A program made the position numbers and the translations under genes. A model generated the notes under the pieces. The model saw only the letters and a list, made by a program, of their open reading frames with translations. It made no database searches and was not told the origin of the DNA. A stretch of 64,000 nt of DNA from the NCBI GenBank assembly GCA_018136815.1, contig CM030940.1:4662454-4726453 (forward strand), read 5' to 3'. The DNA is from Isochrysis galbana. Lineage: Eukaryota; Haptophyta; Isochrysidales; Isochrysidaceae. Numbering within the stretch: the stretch's first letter is position 1; the number at the start of each line of letters is the position of its first letter. Shown one piece after another: positions 42,640 through 53,860 of this stretch.

Positions 42640-42880
42640 GAGTGAAGCGGGGTGTAGATGTCTGGGAGGAAGACTCTGGATGTTCGCCAGATGCGTGTGC
42701 ACGCCGTGCGCATGATGAGTGGCAATCACATGCGCGGGGATCCCGTGCGTGGAAAGTTTCGTCCAAGCGCACGCCGTGAACCCCCCCCCCCCACGGGGAC
42801 TCCGTGCGTGCGCATGGAAGTTTCCACACGCCGTCACCGATGTGCGGTTTCGTCAGGCGCACGATACTGCACACGCGGCG
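42640..42880. repeat. Second copy of the CACGCCGTG/ATGATGAGTGGCAATC repeat
   Basis: GCATGATGAGTGGCAATC, a poly-C run and GGACTCCGTGCG recur from about 5000-5105 (GTGCATGATGAGTGGCAATC). Here CACGCCGT/ACGGGGACTCCGTG form partial inverted repeats round the C-run, so the element folds. Confidence 0.6.
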
Positions 42881-43290
42881 TCTCCGCGGGCGGGCCGTGC
42901 AGCCGGCTGCAGGCGTTCAAAAAAACAAGCACACGCTCTTCGAATTTCGAGACGAAAATCGGCGAACCAGGATCTGAGCCCAGGGAGAATCCGAATCTGC
43001 ACGCCTTGAGTGACCAAGACGAACATAGAAGACGATATATAACGACGAAGGCACGTACCCATGCCGAAATATTCATGCCAGGAGGCCTGAATACAACACA
43101 TTCTCTAGGGTTTTATGCGCGCCTTTAAACGTGTATTCTTGTGGTATCGGGTACGCCGGTACGCCATCTCAGCCGGACCGTGGACCGTCGTACGCTCGGC
43201 CCCACTTCAATGGAGTGTATAGGTCGTCTCATGACGGCTGCGGGTTGGCCCTCTCATGGATATGGGGCTCTCCCATAACGTTAAGCTTGA

Positions 43291-44074
43291 CTACGTGATA
43301 GTCACCACTTCGGCGCAGATAGTAACGATGGACGATGGTCCTTGTCCACTAGAATGTCTCCTAGCATCATACGAGTCCGGGTCTTCTTGGGGGGCTAACT
43401 CATGTTCCCCCGGAGCGGGGGGAGGAGTTACCACTTTCTCTCTAAGAAGGTCCATGTATTCGTGGGTGACTTCTGCTATTCTCGCTCTAGATCTAGACCA
43501 TTCGGCTGTCTTCTCCCATGACTTCAGAAATAGACCTATCGAGATGTAGTTGCCTCTATGGCGTATCCAACGTTCTCCTTCCGGCAGGTAAGCCGCGCAT
43601 TCCTCCGTGGTGTATATATCTCCCGTGTCCGGGTTAATCGTATTATGCACAACAACCGTTTGTAAAGACTCCCACTTAGCTAGCCCTATGTGAGTGATGT
43701 AATGCCGGAGCTTTATGGAAACAATTATACCATATCGGGGATCCACGGTCCACGGGTCCCTTCCCGCGTGCTGGTTTCCCTAAGGATCCTAATCGCCGTC
43801 TGAAATTATCGAGCGCTTGCTTCCAAAAGGCCGGTAGCGTGTTATTCCCACGAATGCTAGCCCAGAGGCTCCGCGCGTCGACTTTCGAAAAGACTGCCGC
43901 TCTCCCCAATGGGGTGCGACTGAACCACCGGTCCAGGGCGGTCTTCCAGTCCGCCGAGGACGGGTTTAAGTAGCGAACTATCGAACTATCCATATCGCTT
44001 GAAGTGCACGCGTATGTTCGGCCATAGGGAGCAACCCGATCCCCAGAAGGGGTTGGTGCTGGCTGTTGTGCCAT
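43291..44074 (-). pseudogene. Fragment of a LINE-like retrotransposon polyprotein (probable)
   Basis: Two minus-strand frames meet near 43700-43750. The upstream one (from 44074) has TALDRWFSRTPLGRAAVF, LWASIRGNNTLPAFWKQALDNFRR; the downstream one continues DPRYGIIVSIKLRHYITHIG, then NTINPDTGDIYTTEECAAY and RWIRHRGNYISIGLFLKSW, stop at 43291. This layout, Trp/Arg-rich helices then short strand motifs, resembles the post-reverse-transcriptase region of algal LINEs, but the RT core is not present and the assignment is tentative. A retroposon-type repeat follows at 44127. Confidence 0.35.
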
Positions 44075-44126
44075 GGGTCCAGCCGCTTCGGCGTACGATT
44101 TCTGAGTGGTGTTCTTTTAGGGGTTG

Positions 44127-44345
44127 GAGGCCGAAAAAAAAACATCTGAAGATTCAGGCTACTACCGCTAGCTATAAAGGACCACGCACTCACGGTACCG
44201 ACTCATGGCATCGCATACCCCAGAACACTCACTCCCTTTACACTTTACACTACCCCCTTCATTCCTTTGTCTTTGGTATCGGGGGGGGGGGCCGCGTGCA
44301 CTACGACGGGCCAAGCGCAAGGGGTGGGCTGGGGCAGACCTGTTG
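44127..44345 (+). repeat. Repeat family K (poly-A, ACATCTGAAGATTCAGG), copy 1
   Basis: Starts with A9 then CATCTGAAGATTCAGGCTAC, ends in a region with CCTTTGTCTTTGGTATCGG and a G-run. Related copies at 53668-53860 (plus) and 56120-56310 (minus). Confidence 0.65.
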
Positions 44346-46228
44346 TTGGGTGTTCCTGTGGCAGACAAGCGTAAACGCCCTTTGAAACCATCTTATCGTG
44401 TCCTCGGGGGGTCTCGGCCCCCGCCCTGCGGCCCTTCTTCGTCTGCTGCCGCTCTTTCGCGGTGTCTGTCCGCCGCGCGGGGTGTCAACCCGTTAGTATA
44501 TCGCAAACGGGCGGTTATCTTACCTATTTGCGGGCCAGATCACGTCGTTTTTTTGTCGTTCATTTTCCGTCGTTCTCTTCGCTCTCCTGCGGGCGTGTGT
44601 CGCATGCGCCCCCCAGAGGGCCAGCTGGGGCAGCTCAGGGGGCAGTGGAGGCTCCTGGGGCAGTGCCCCTGGCCTCTCCTGCCTCTCCCTCGCTCGCCTC
44701 GCTGGCCCTGGGTGCCCTCCTGGCGGCCCTGTTGGTTTGTGGCTCAGTGGTGGGGGGGGTGGGTCAGTACGATCAGGGGCCAGTTCAGGCGAATGCGTGC
44801 GGCTCGCGGCGCGCGCTCGGCGAGAGTCTGGGCAGATTTGATGTCAGCTCAGCCCCTGCCAGCAGGCAGGGGCTGAGGTTGGTTGTGCAGGCCCACCCAA
44901 GGGGGTGTCTGCGATGGAGAGAGGGGGGCGCGAGGCCCCCATTGGCCTCCTTCCTACTTATAAGAGTAGTTGAGGGGTTGGAGGCCGAAAAGGCCCCCAG
45001 GATTGATTGTTGTGTGAAGTGCCCGCCCACGAGGGGTGCACTGGTGGTAGGAGTTGCCTCCATGGGGGTGGCAGCAGTGCTGCCACCCACCATGGGGAGT
45101 CCTTGTTGGGGTGGCAAGGCGGCAGTAGCAGGCGGCAGGGCCAGAGGCTGGCCTTGTTGTTCTGCAGGGAACAGGACTCTGCCTGTTCCTTGCTTCTGGT
45201 GGTGTTGGGGAGGTGAGGGCGGGAGGATCATGTCGACGTAACTGTAACTGTCCGTGAGGGGGACAGCCTGCGAGCGCTTCGGCTCCGGCGGCTTGAGGCG
45301 GCCCCGGTGGGGCGTCGTGGCGGCGGGGGGCTGGGAGGTGGGAGCGGTCGGCGCGCGCTCCATCGCTGAAACTATAACAATAGTTTTTGAGAGAATTATA
45401 ACGATAATACCGAACGACGAAGAGAGAAGAGAAGCCTAACGAGTGTCGATTCGCAAATGCGACAGAAGGGGGGGCGAGGGCGATGTCGAGCCAGAATCCG
45501 GGACTGAAGAGAACAGATAGTAGCATAGCGGGCATCTTCAAGAATGTGTGTTTTTTAGACATCCCTTTCCCTTAATTAGCGCAGCCGGCAAGGGCAAGGG
45601 AGCTGTCGAGCCGAAACCGAAAGCAAATCGCAGCCGGAAGGCGGGATGAGCGGAGCTCCCTCAATCAATGAGGGAGGTCCAAAGCTGCGCAAGCGGCGAG
45701 AGATAAAGACGTTTTCTACGATCCAGAGTTTGAGAAAAAGAAACAAAAAAACTTGGCAACATCAACACCACACAACAACACCAGCAACCGCAACATATGA
45801 ACAAACATGTATCCGCGACGGGGCGCGGCACACTCCACAGCCACAGACGGCTTCATTAGAGCGATCCGCGTAGCCATGGGACCACGGCACACCAAACAGA
45901 TAAACTACTGCTGATAGCCGGGCCAGAAGTGAAAAAGGCGACATCGAGAAGGCTGACAAAAGAACGAAAAGTGTACATTAGACACTCAAGCACACGTGTG
46001 AAATGATGTCTCAGGCTCGAACAAAGGCACCATGAGGAGACGAGCACGGCGATTTGGCTCATGCGTATCGAGAGATCCGTGTCCTCTATGCACGCGACCC
46101 GCGTCTGCACGCGCCCTACAGGAAGAGCGGCACGCAAGGCCTAGGTGGCGTGCAAGGCCAAGTGGCCGCCGCTCAGTGTATGCGGCCGAGCACGCGATCC
46201 CAGTCACACGGCAGGAAGCGGCGAATTG
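44346..46228. other. Intergenic with type-2 retroposon copy and no supported gene
   Basis: 44580-44965 matches the type-2 retroposon (CCCCTGCCAGCAGGCAGGGG, GGGGGGCGCGAGGCCCCCAT, ending CTACTTATAAGAGTAG). 45590-45770 contains lysine-rich frames (ending AVEPKPKANRSRKAG, and FYDPEFEKKKQKN) that could be a last exon of an unseen gene; not supportable. 45990-46228 has no convincing gene. Confidence 0.45.
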
Positions 46229-46687
46229 TTATGCGGTCAAGATCATGTCCCGTTCATCATTCGGCGGCGTCGACCAGCGGATGTGGCGCGGTGCGAGGCA
46301 GGCCAGGCTGTCGAGCTTCCAGGCACGTTTGCGTATCCCCCGGATGGTGAACGGGGGCTCGCCCGCCTCCCGGATGCGCGGGGGGCCACGGCGGGCGGCG
46401 GGAGAGGCGGGTGGCGAATGGGAAGAGAACACGGTGGGGTCTTCGTCGAAGTCGACGCACGACAGGGACATAGCCAGTGGAGAAGAGCTCCACGAGTCGA
46501 AGGGGCTGGCAGAGGCAGCGGAAGCGAGGACAGCCTGGCTCTCCTCTTCGGCGTGCGCGAGGTAGCGGACCCGGTGCGGGCGGAGCGGCGCGCGGCAGAG
46601 GGCATTCCTCGCATGGCTGGCCGACGTGCCAGCGTACGACGGCGAGGCGGGCGGCGTGAGCAGCAGAGGCGGCTCGTCCAGTCGCAT
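46229..46687 (-). CDS. Hypothetical protein
   Basis: 153 codons from ATG 46687. Ser/Pro-rich first half (MRLDEPPLLLTPPASPSYAG), then SLSCVDFDEDPTVFSSHSPPASP and a basic block FTIRGIRKRAWKLDSLACL ending NDERDMILTA. The leader is purine-rich. No domain recognised. The stop-free antisense frames overlapping it are of similar length, so confidence is limited. Confidence 0.35.
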   Translation of the reverse strand: MRLDEPPLLLTPPASPSYAGTSASHARNALCRAPLRPHRVRYLAHAEEESQAVLASAASASPFDSWSSSPLAMSLSCVDFDEDPTVFSSHSPPASPAARRGPPRIREAGEPPFTIRGIRKRAWKLDSLACLAPRHIRWSTPPNDERDMILTA

Positions 46688-47391
46688 TCCAAGCGGAGCT
46701 TCTCCCTCCCTTCCCCTCGCCTCGCTGAGCCTCTCGTTCCTTCTTCTCCCCTCGGTCGAGTTCCCCCGCCCCACAACCGCCGGGGGGAGAGGCGTCGGAG
46801 ATTCGTGTGCTCGCGGGAGATCTGGCCCGAGCGCCGGCGCTCCCCGCGCGGGGGGGAAAAAGAGGAAGGACACTTCTCAAGATTCGGCCAGATCATGTAG
46901 AGGCCGTTTGGGGGGCGGGGGGGGGGCGAGGGACTTCGAAAATCTACGTGAACCCTCCTCTCCTTCTTCTTCTCTAAGGTTGAGGGCGAAGGGCGAAGGC
47001 TGCACCTCGGGCGGAGGCACACGCCCCTTCGTCAAGTACAAAAGGCTAACTAACGGGGGGCATGGGAGGGAAGAAGAAGGCCTTTTCAGGGGAGAGGGCC
47101 ATGCATGGGGGAGCGCGCGCGGGGAGGGGGAGGGGGGGGGAGGGGGGGGGAGGGTATCTTTTCTCCTTTGTGGCTCGCAGGGAGGTGTGTCCGTCGTCGG
47201 GCCGACGCACCGCCCACTCGGAGTCGAATCACTCGACCAAATGGCTCTCATCCAATGTAAAACGGCACCGTTTTGAGGATGGTGTCGGCGCTGCACGCTG
47301 GCCGGGTCGCGAGAATCACAGGTGAAGGGAGCCAGCCGATGAAAGGGAATCCTCTGCGGGGTGTGGGATGCGATAGCTTTCGGGGGCAGGA
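46688..47391. other. Intergenic, G-rich
   Basis: GC-rich flank with G-runs (46906-46930, 47118-47152). No gene supported. Confidence 0.4.
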
Positions 47392-48544
47392 TTAACTCCT
47401 TACTGCCGGGGCGAAGCACCTAAACAGGTGCTTCTCCACAGCGGTTTTACACGAGGGCTTCGGGGGGAAGGGGCGTCCACAAGAAATATTGGACTCAAAA
47501 CCCGATGAAAAGGCGACGTAATTTTTTGCTGTCGAGGCGTCCCCCCCCCCCCCCCCGCCCCCCCCGCCCCCCGCCCCGCCCCGCGGCCCCGCGCGCGCGA
47601 TGGCGCACTGGGGGAGTGGGGAGGGGAGTATGACTGCGACTTGGACGACCAAGAGCGGGTGCAGCTCCCGTCCGACGACGAGGCGGACTGCCTCCTCACG
47701 GCCGCCGACTCGGACGACGAATCGAGTTCTGAGGAGAATGGGTCGGCGAGTGAGGGGGGCGAGGAGGCAGGCGACGAGGGCGCTGCTAGCGAAGGAGACG
47801 ATGGCGGCGAGGCAGACGAAGGGCTGCAGCAGGAAGGGGGGTTGCATCCTGAATGCGACGACGTTGAGGGAGAGGAGACAGCTCATCCCCCCCCGGTGGT
47901 GCCTGCAGAGGTGTTGCACCGCGCCATGGCCATGGAGGACATGAGAGCTTGTGAAGTGGCCAAGATGAAGAAGACCGACCTGCAATTCCACCTGCGTGCA
48001 CGAGGGCTGGCAGCACCCCACGGTCGAAGCAAGGCCGAGCACGCGTCGGCCTTGTGCGTGGCTTTGGACGAGTGCGTGCCCGTCGATGTGTCCTTTCTCC
48101 TCAAGAACATGCTCCCTGAGGCAGGAGGGGGAGGTGCGAGCGGGTCGCGAGAAGGAGCACTGGTCGGAGGGCGGCGCCGCGCGACGCAGGCGGACAAGAA
48201 GAAGAAGAAGGGGGGGGGGGCGCGACACGACGGCGAGTAATAGTGCCTGTACTGGTGTCTTTGCATCCTTACAGCTTGGACACCCCTGCTCTTTCCTTTA
48301 CGTAACCACGTGATTTTCATAATAAAGCGAAGCACCCAAATAGATGCTTCACTTTTTAACCTGTTTTCGTCACAAAACCTGCCTAGATCTTCCTATATTT
48401 AGGTAGTTGAGCCATAGCAGTGTGTCCGGGCAAGCCCCCTGTGCCATACCGGCGGCTCGTCGCCCGCGGGTGAAGCTGCCAAGAGAACAACTAAAAAAAA
48501 CGAGGCGAAGCACCTGTTTAGGTGCTCCGGCAGTAAGGAGTTAA
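47392..48544 (+). mobile_element. piggyBac-like non-autonomous element with TTAA ends
   Basis: Left end TTAACTCCTTACTGCCGG (47392-47409) and right end CCGGCAGTAAGGAGTTAA (48527-48544) are perfect 14-bp inverted repeats next to TTAA target duplications, the hallmark of piggyBac insertion. Both ends also carry a hairpin GAAGCACCT...AGGTGCTTC just inside (47412-47438; 48506-48526), with a degraded extra copy at 48329-48352. Length 1153 bp; no DDD transposase core. It carries one ORF, described separately. Confidence 0.85.
47641..48240 (+). CDS. Acidic SAP-domain protein carried by the piggyBac-like element
   Basis: Reading frame open from 47509, but no ATG precedes the conserved part (47641 is TTG), so a start or spliced exon is missing. 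N-terminal 70 residues are acidic (LPSDDEADCLLTAADSDDES, GEEAGDEGAASEGDDGG), like the N-termini of piggyBac transposases. Residues about 106-145 (MKKTDLQFHLRARGLAAPHG ... AEHASALCVAL) fit a SAP/LEM-like helix-turn-helix. The C-terminus is basic (GGRRRATQADKKKKK). Interpretation: N-terminal portion of an algal piggyBac-family transposase left after deletion of the DDD core, or a dedicated DNA-binding partner. Confidence 0.6.
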   Translation: MDDQERVQLPSDDEADCLLTAADSDDESSSEENGSASEGGEEAGDEGAASEGDDGGEADEGLQQEGGLHPECDDVEGEETAHPPPVVPAEVLHRAMAMEDMRACEVAKMKKTDLQFHLRARGLAAPHGRSKAEHASALCVALDECVPVDVSFLLKNMLPEAGGGGASGSREGALVGGRRRATQADKKKKKGGGARHDGE

Positions 48545-48866
48545 AAAACGTTTTCCTCTCTGCACCTGCGGCTCTGGGGGGGTCTCTCGACTTGCTCCCC
48601 CGCTCGCGATTTCTACCCTAACCCCTTCCCCGGCCTTCTGCCGTGCGGCGACTCCCCTCCCCATCGGCGTGTTATTCGACCTAAAAATAGACTGTAAACG
48701 AAATGAAGGGAGGTTTTTTTTTACCTTGCTCTTTCAGCCCCTCCACCGCCGCGGAGCCCCCTCCGGTACAACAAAGCCCGTTTTTCCTCCATTTTCCCTT
48801 GTGTCCTCATGGAGATGTCCGACGCACAAGCCACAGGAGACAGGAGAGGGGGAGGGGCGCTCGTCA
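48545..48866. other. Intergenic
   Basis: Flank of the piggyBac-like element; no gene seen. Confidence 0.35.
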
Positions 48867-49350
48867 TAGGGCGGTCAAACAAGGCTTTTAACTTCTAAGC
48901 CCCCGAGTTCCCGAGTCTATACCCCGAGTCAACGAGTCAATACAAGTCAAGCACGCGCCTGAGCCACCCCTAGTCGCCTGCCACCACCTCCCACAAGCCT
49001 CCTTTCGCACTTCCTCGCCCACCGTGCTCCGTGCGTGCGTCGTGCGTCGTGCGTCGATCACCATGCCCGTAGTCACCCCCGAGGAAAGCTCCATGAGCTC
49101 CCCACAAGAACCGCGTCCGCGTCAAGATTACCCGAAAGGAGGAAACCTGGAATCTAGACCTGACAAACAGGCTAGAAGGAACGAAACGAGAACTCGAATT
49201 CTAGGTCGCTAGGGACGAACCCTACCAACCTAGATGTACCTGAGCTTCACCGTGTGGCCGCACGGCGAAGGACCTGGAAACAAGAGCCTGGAAATCGCAT
49301 CATCTAGGATGAATGCGACACCTAGACCCCCCCTTCGGCCCCCACAATGA
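48867..49350 (+). mobile_element. TAGGGCGG-family left end, third copy
   Basis: TAGGGCGGTCAAACAAGGC, then TTTTAACTTCTAAG at 48867-48900, and near 49318 the block ACCTAGACCCCCCC...CCCCCACAATGAAACGTAACC shared with copy 2 (14675-14720). The right end was not found, so it is truncated or displaced. Confidence 0.6.
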
Positions 49351-49865
49351 AACGTAACCAAAAAAAGACATGTCAACCTCCCACAACGTGGTGCTAGTTC
49401 GCTGACGTCGAGGCAGCGGAACGCTTCCTGCGCCCCCCCCATGGCGCCCTCACGCCTTGTTCGCGCCACATAGTCTCGCGCGCTTGCCCGCTTTCGCCCT
49501 CCACCTCTTTTTTTCTTCTGCCGGGCTATAGATAGATTGGGCTACCGTTAAAATCCGCAGTGTCATTCTTGAGTTCAGCAATGCAAGCTAACACCGCGTT
49601 GGCCTTCAATACTAGTCCGGTCACTCACTCATTTTAACCACTATTTTCCACCTCCCCTGGGTGTCCAAGGATTCCTTAGGCCCCCCCCCTACCTGCCCCG
49701 CCAGCCGCCTCCCCCCTCCGAACGACCCCCTCCCGCCCCACGAAGGGCAATGTGTTGTATTCCTGCCCATCTGAAGGCTGTAGGCATGAATATTCGTGTA
49801 ATAATAATAAATAAATAATACTCCATCGGGGGGGTTGCAAATCCCCCCCTCTCCCTCTCTCCATT
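49351..49865. other. Intergenic
   Basis: 49790-49840 has an AT-rich ATAATAATAAATAAATAATA tract. No gene supported. Confidence 0.4.
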
Positions 49866-50296
49866 CTCCTCCACCCCTCTCCCTGCGGCGCGTCGCCATG
49901 CGGCGCGCCACGGCCTGCTCTCAGAGGGCCTTTGGGGGCTCCCACAGGGCCAGCAAGGGCAGCTCAGGGGGCAGTGGAGGCTGGGGCTCAGCCCCTGGCC
50001 CCCCCTGCCTCTCCCACGCTTGCCACGCTGGCCATTGGGGCCTCCCTGCGGTCTCTGTATGCCTGGCGACCAGGGGAGGGGGGGAGTCAGCTCGAGGGCA
50101 GGCCCATGCTGGGCGTGGGAGTGCGAATCACGGCCCGCGCCCACTAGGGGTCTGGGCCAGTGTGATGATTGCCCAGCCCCTGCCAAAGGGCAGGGGCTGA
50201 GGTTGATTGTACGGGCCCACCCCGGGGGGTGTCCGCGATGGAGAGAGGGGGGCGCGAGGCCCCCATTGACCCCCACTTATAAAAGTAGGTTCTCCC
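49866..50296 (+). repeat. Type-2 retroposon-family copy
   Basis: Matches 44580-44965: CAGCCCCTGCCAAAGGGCAG, GGTGTCCGCGATGGAGAGAG, CCCATTGACCCCCAC, ending with an ACTTATAAAAGT palindrome at 50275-50287. The middle (GGGCAGTGGAGGCTGGGGCT) is shared with the type-1 family, so the two share a body but differ in 3' end. Confidence 0.65.
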
Positions 50297-50563
50297 TGCA
50301 GACCAGCAGAGCCAGTCCCTGGCTCTGCCGCCTGCCTCCACCGGTCTACTAAATTTGAGAAGTAGGAGTACACGACTAATACATACACAATCCTTGCTTC
50401 CCGTCAGCATCGTGAGAGTCGGATGCGTTGGGTGAAGATGATGCGGAGCTACAAGGAGAAGGTGAGAAGATTCGAGGGCCTCCTATACTTGGTTCACATA
50501 CCCTTGCACATCTAACCTCTCACTCCGTTTCCCTCTCTCCCTCGACCTCCCTCCCCCCCCTCT
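50297..50563. other. Intergenic
   Basis: Includes a short frame at 50420-50480 ([14 protein letters not shown]) that is not supportable. No gene seen. Confidence 0.3.
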
Positions 50564-51239
<676 letters not shown>

Positions 51240-53546
51240 ATGGCCTCCGCACTGCCGCCCACAGAGCAGCCTCTGCCTGCACGCCAGAGCAGCGGACGGG
51301 AGCGGCGGACGACGGTGCGCTCGGCCCTTCGCAACTCGCGCTCTACGCACGCGAGGACAGACTCGCACTATGCAGAGGCGATGATGGCGCTCGAGAGCCT
51401 CGCGAGTAGCGTAGAACAGCAGGTCCACGTGGCAGACCGGCTGGATGCCATCATCCTCGAGGGGATCGAGCAGCAGGAGGGGTGCTGCGACCGGGACTTG
51501 GGCCTCTCGCTTTCCGACGCAAAATCGCGCGCCGAGCGCACAGACTCGCCCAGCATCACCCGGCCGCTGCCGCCGGCGGGCTCAGCTGACTCGCTCTGCC
51601 AGCCGACCAATGGAGTGCGCATTGATGTCGAGGAGCACACGGCCACATCAGCCTGGCCCTCACAGCACATCGCCTGCAGCTGCCGGGTACTCTGTCAACA
51701 CCTCGTCCGCCGCCTGTTCGTCGAGCTCCTCGGCGCCCTCCTCATCCTCGCCAATCATATCGCCATCATAGCCGTCTTTGCGCCGCCACTTGTCGACCCT
51801 ACTCTTGCTGTGCACGATCACGCCAACGGCACCGAGGTGCTCAAATACGGCTTCGCCGACGACATGAAGGAATTGCGAGAGTCGATGGAAATCGATGTGC
51901 TGCGCGACGTGTGTCTCCTCATGATCCGCCCCTTCTATGCGCTCGCCATCGCCAGGCTGATCTCGCTTCTCCTCGGCTGCGGCGTGCGCTGTGGCCAACG
52001 GCTACTACCCGGGATCGCGCTCCTTGTCCTGAAGTCCCTCTTCGCTTACGGCTGCGCTCTGCCAGCGATGCTCTTTCCGGCGGTCTGCGGGGTCTTCCTC
52101 ACGCTCCCGGTGGACAAGCACGCGTGGCGCGCGCTCTTTTCCATCCATCTCTTCCTGCCGATGGCCATGTGGCTCATGTCCGCCGGCCTAAGCCTCGTGT
52201 TGCTTGACGCTGCGGTCCAGCTCTGGCAGGACCACCTCACGGTGCACCACTATGAGCAACGCACCCAGAGCGCGTACGAGCACCAGCGGGCCCTGCGTAA
52301 GATTGCTGCCGCCATCCGCTCTGCCGAGCGCAAGCAGCTGTTGCCAAGGGCCGACACTGCGGCTGACGCTCCAGGACGCGGCGGATCTGGGCACTTTGGC
52401 AGCGCGATGGCGGCGGCGCTACAAGCTCGCCTCGAATTCCTCACAGGTCCTCTCGACTTTGGCTCGGACATTGCCGAGGCCGCCACCATCGGGCAGGCTC
52501 GCAAGCGCGCAGCGCGCCTCTTCAGGTCCTTACTGCGGCAGCACCACCTCCGCGTGCCGCTCTCAGAGGACGGCGGCAGCGGCGAGCTCCCGCTCGCCGT
52601 CGACCGAGACGCGCTGCTCGCGTGGGCGTACCGCCACGACGAGAACATGCCACCGCGCCTCGCTGCCGAGCTCTTTCCGTACGGCCGGGCCGTAGACGCC
52701 GAGCACTTCATCAAAGTAGTTGAGCGCTCGTACAAGGAGCAACGGCTAATCACGGCGTCGGTCGCCTCATTCGATCGGCTGCATGCCTTCTTGCTCCATG
52801 GTCTGCAGGGCATCTGGGCCGTCGTTCTCCTGACCGTGCTGCTCATGCTTTGGGGCATCGACCTTCTGGCGTGGCTCCTGCCCATCGGCTCCACCCTGCT
52901 CGTCGTCTGCACCCTCGCTGGTGGTCTGACCACAGATGTGATGTCCTCCTTCTTCTTCGCCTATGTCACGCGCCCATATGACATTGGCGACCGTGTGTGT
53001 ATCGCATCTCCCGGCCACGAGTCGGCCCTCAAGTCTTTGATTGTGAAGGACGTCTTCCTGCTTCGTACCCACTTCATCACCGCCAACGGAGAGTCGATGA
53101 TGATCAACAACTCGGCCGTCAAAGGGATGGCGCTCACCAACTACTCGCGCTCGGGCAAGCTCACGCTGCTCGTAACCCTAATGGTGCCCGCGGCTACGCC
53201 ATCGGCAAAAATTGGCGAGCTCACTGACGCAATCACCGAGTACATCAAGGACAAGTCAAACGAGTGGTCCGACGTCATGCTCATGTTTGGCGACGCGATG
53301 CTTGACAAGGGCCACCTCATGCTCAACATATGGCCTACCTCTGTCTTTGAAGCGCACGAGGTTGTATCTATCTACTCGGCAAAGTCGCGGTTGCTGCGCT
53401 TCTGTCACGCCTACATGCAATTGGCAAACATCGAGTACATCGCGCCCGTTCAGCCATTCCGGGAGAGCCCGGCGCCTGGTGTGGAGCCGCGAGAGGGTGG
53501 CCGCAAGGACAGTATGTGGTCTCCACCGTTTGAGCGCAGCCAATAG
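51240..53546 (+). CDS. MscS-family mechanosensitive ion channel
   Basis: 768 residues, single exon, ATG 51240. Long cytosolic N-terminus (about 160 residues, Ser/Arg-rich), then TM pairs: ELLGALLILANHIAIIAVF, a second region GIALLVLKSLFAYGCALPAM and LFSIHLFLPMAMWLMSAGLSLVLL; a ~260-residue middle domain with an amphipathic helix-rich stretch; further TMs LQGIWAVVLLTVLLMLWGI and LLPIGSTLLVVCTLAGG; then the MscS core GLTTDVMSSFFFAYVTRPYD (from residue 561) and DIGDRVCI, with a beta-rich cytosolic domain after it (MMINNSAVKGMALTNYSRSG, MLNIWPTSVFEAHEVVSIYS). The RPYDIGDRV motif and position identify the channel pore/vestibule of MSL-type channels, which release ions under membrane tension. No frameshift. 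The C-terminal 35 residues are low-complexity. Confidence 0.9.
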   Translation: MASALPPTEQPLPARQSSGRERRTTVRSALRNSRSTHARTDSHYAEAMMALESLASSVEQQVHVADRLDAIILEGIEQQEGCCDRDLGLSLSDAKSRAERTDSPSITRPLPPAGSADSLCQPTNGVRIDVEEHTATSAWPSQHIACSCRVLCQHLVRRLFVELLGALLILANHIAIIAVFAPPLVDPTLAVHDHANGTEVLKYGFADDMKELRESMEIDVLRDVCLLMIRPFYALAIARLISLLLGCGVRCGQRLLPGIALLVLKSLFAYGCALPAMLFPAVCGVFLTLPVDKHAWRALFSIHLFLPMAMWLMSAGLSLVLLDAAVQLWQDHLTVHHYEQRTQSAYEHQRALRKIAAAIRSAERKQLLPRADTAADAPGRGGSGHFGSAMAAALQARLEFLTGPLDFGSDIAEAATIGQARKRAARLFRSLLRQHHLRVPLSEDGGSGELPLAVDRDALLAWAYRHDENMPPRLAAELFPYGRAVDAEHFIKVVERSYKEQRLITASVASFDRLHAFLLHGLQGIWAVVLLTVLLMLWGIDLLAWLLPIGSTLLVVCTLAGGLTTDVMSSFFFAYVTRPYDIGDRVCIASPGHESALKSLIVKDVFLLRTHFITANGESMMINNSAVKGMALTNYSRSGKLTLLVTLMVPAATPSAKIGELTDAITEYIKDKSNEWSDVMLMFGDAMLDKGHLMLNIWPTSVFEAHEVVSIYSAKSRLLRFCHAYMQLANIEYIAPVQPFRESPAPGVEPREGGRKDSMWSPPFERSQ

Positions 53547-53667
53547 ATGCGAGGCGGGTTGGATAAGGGGCGCGAACGAAGACAAGCCGAGCAAGCCTGA
53601 GCTTGAGCACTCCTGGGCGGTGCTTTATGGTTCCGAGAGCCTCCCATCCTCAACATGGGAGATTCTA
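53547..53667. other. 3' flank
   Basis: No feature beyond the 3' flank of the channel gene. Confidence 0.3.
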
Positions 53668-53860
53668 GAGCAAAAAAAAACATCTGAAGATTCAGGGCTA
53701 CGCGCCTTCTAGGGTCCCGGCATCTGCAGTACCTCCCTACTATCACCGCCCTTACGTCCCTTCACTCCACTTCTTCCCCTTCCCCCCTTCTTTCCTTTTT
53801 CTTTGGTTTCTAGGGTCCGGCCCAGGTGAACTACCTTGGGCCCGGTTCAGAAAGTGTGGT
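53668..53860 (+). repeat. Repeat family K, copy 2
   Basis: CAAAAAAAAACATCTGAAGA then TTCAGGGCTA at 53670-53700, TTCCTTTTTCTTTGGTTTC near 53790, ending with GGGCCCGG. Matches 44127-44345. Confidence 0.65.

Noticed and set aside
42324-42874. Frames crossing the N block
   Set aside because: The gap has unknown length and content.
46243-47022. 259- and 207-codon frames overlapping the hypothetical gene at 46229-46687
   Set aside because: Arg/Pro/Ser-rich with no domain; shadows of one GC-rich stretch.
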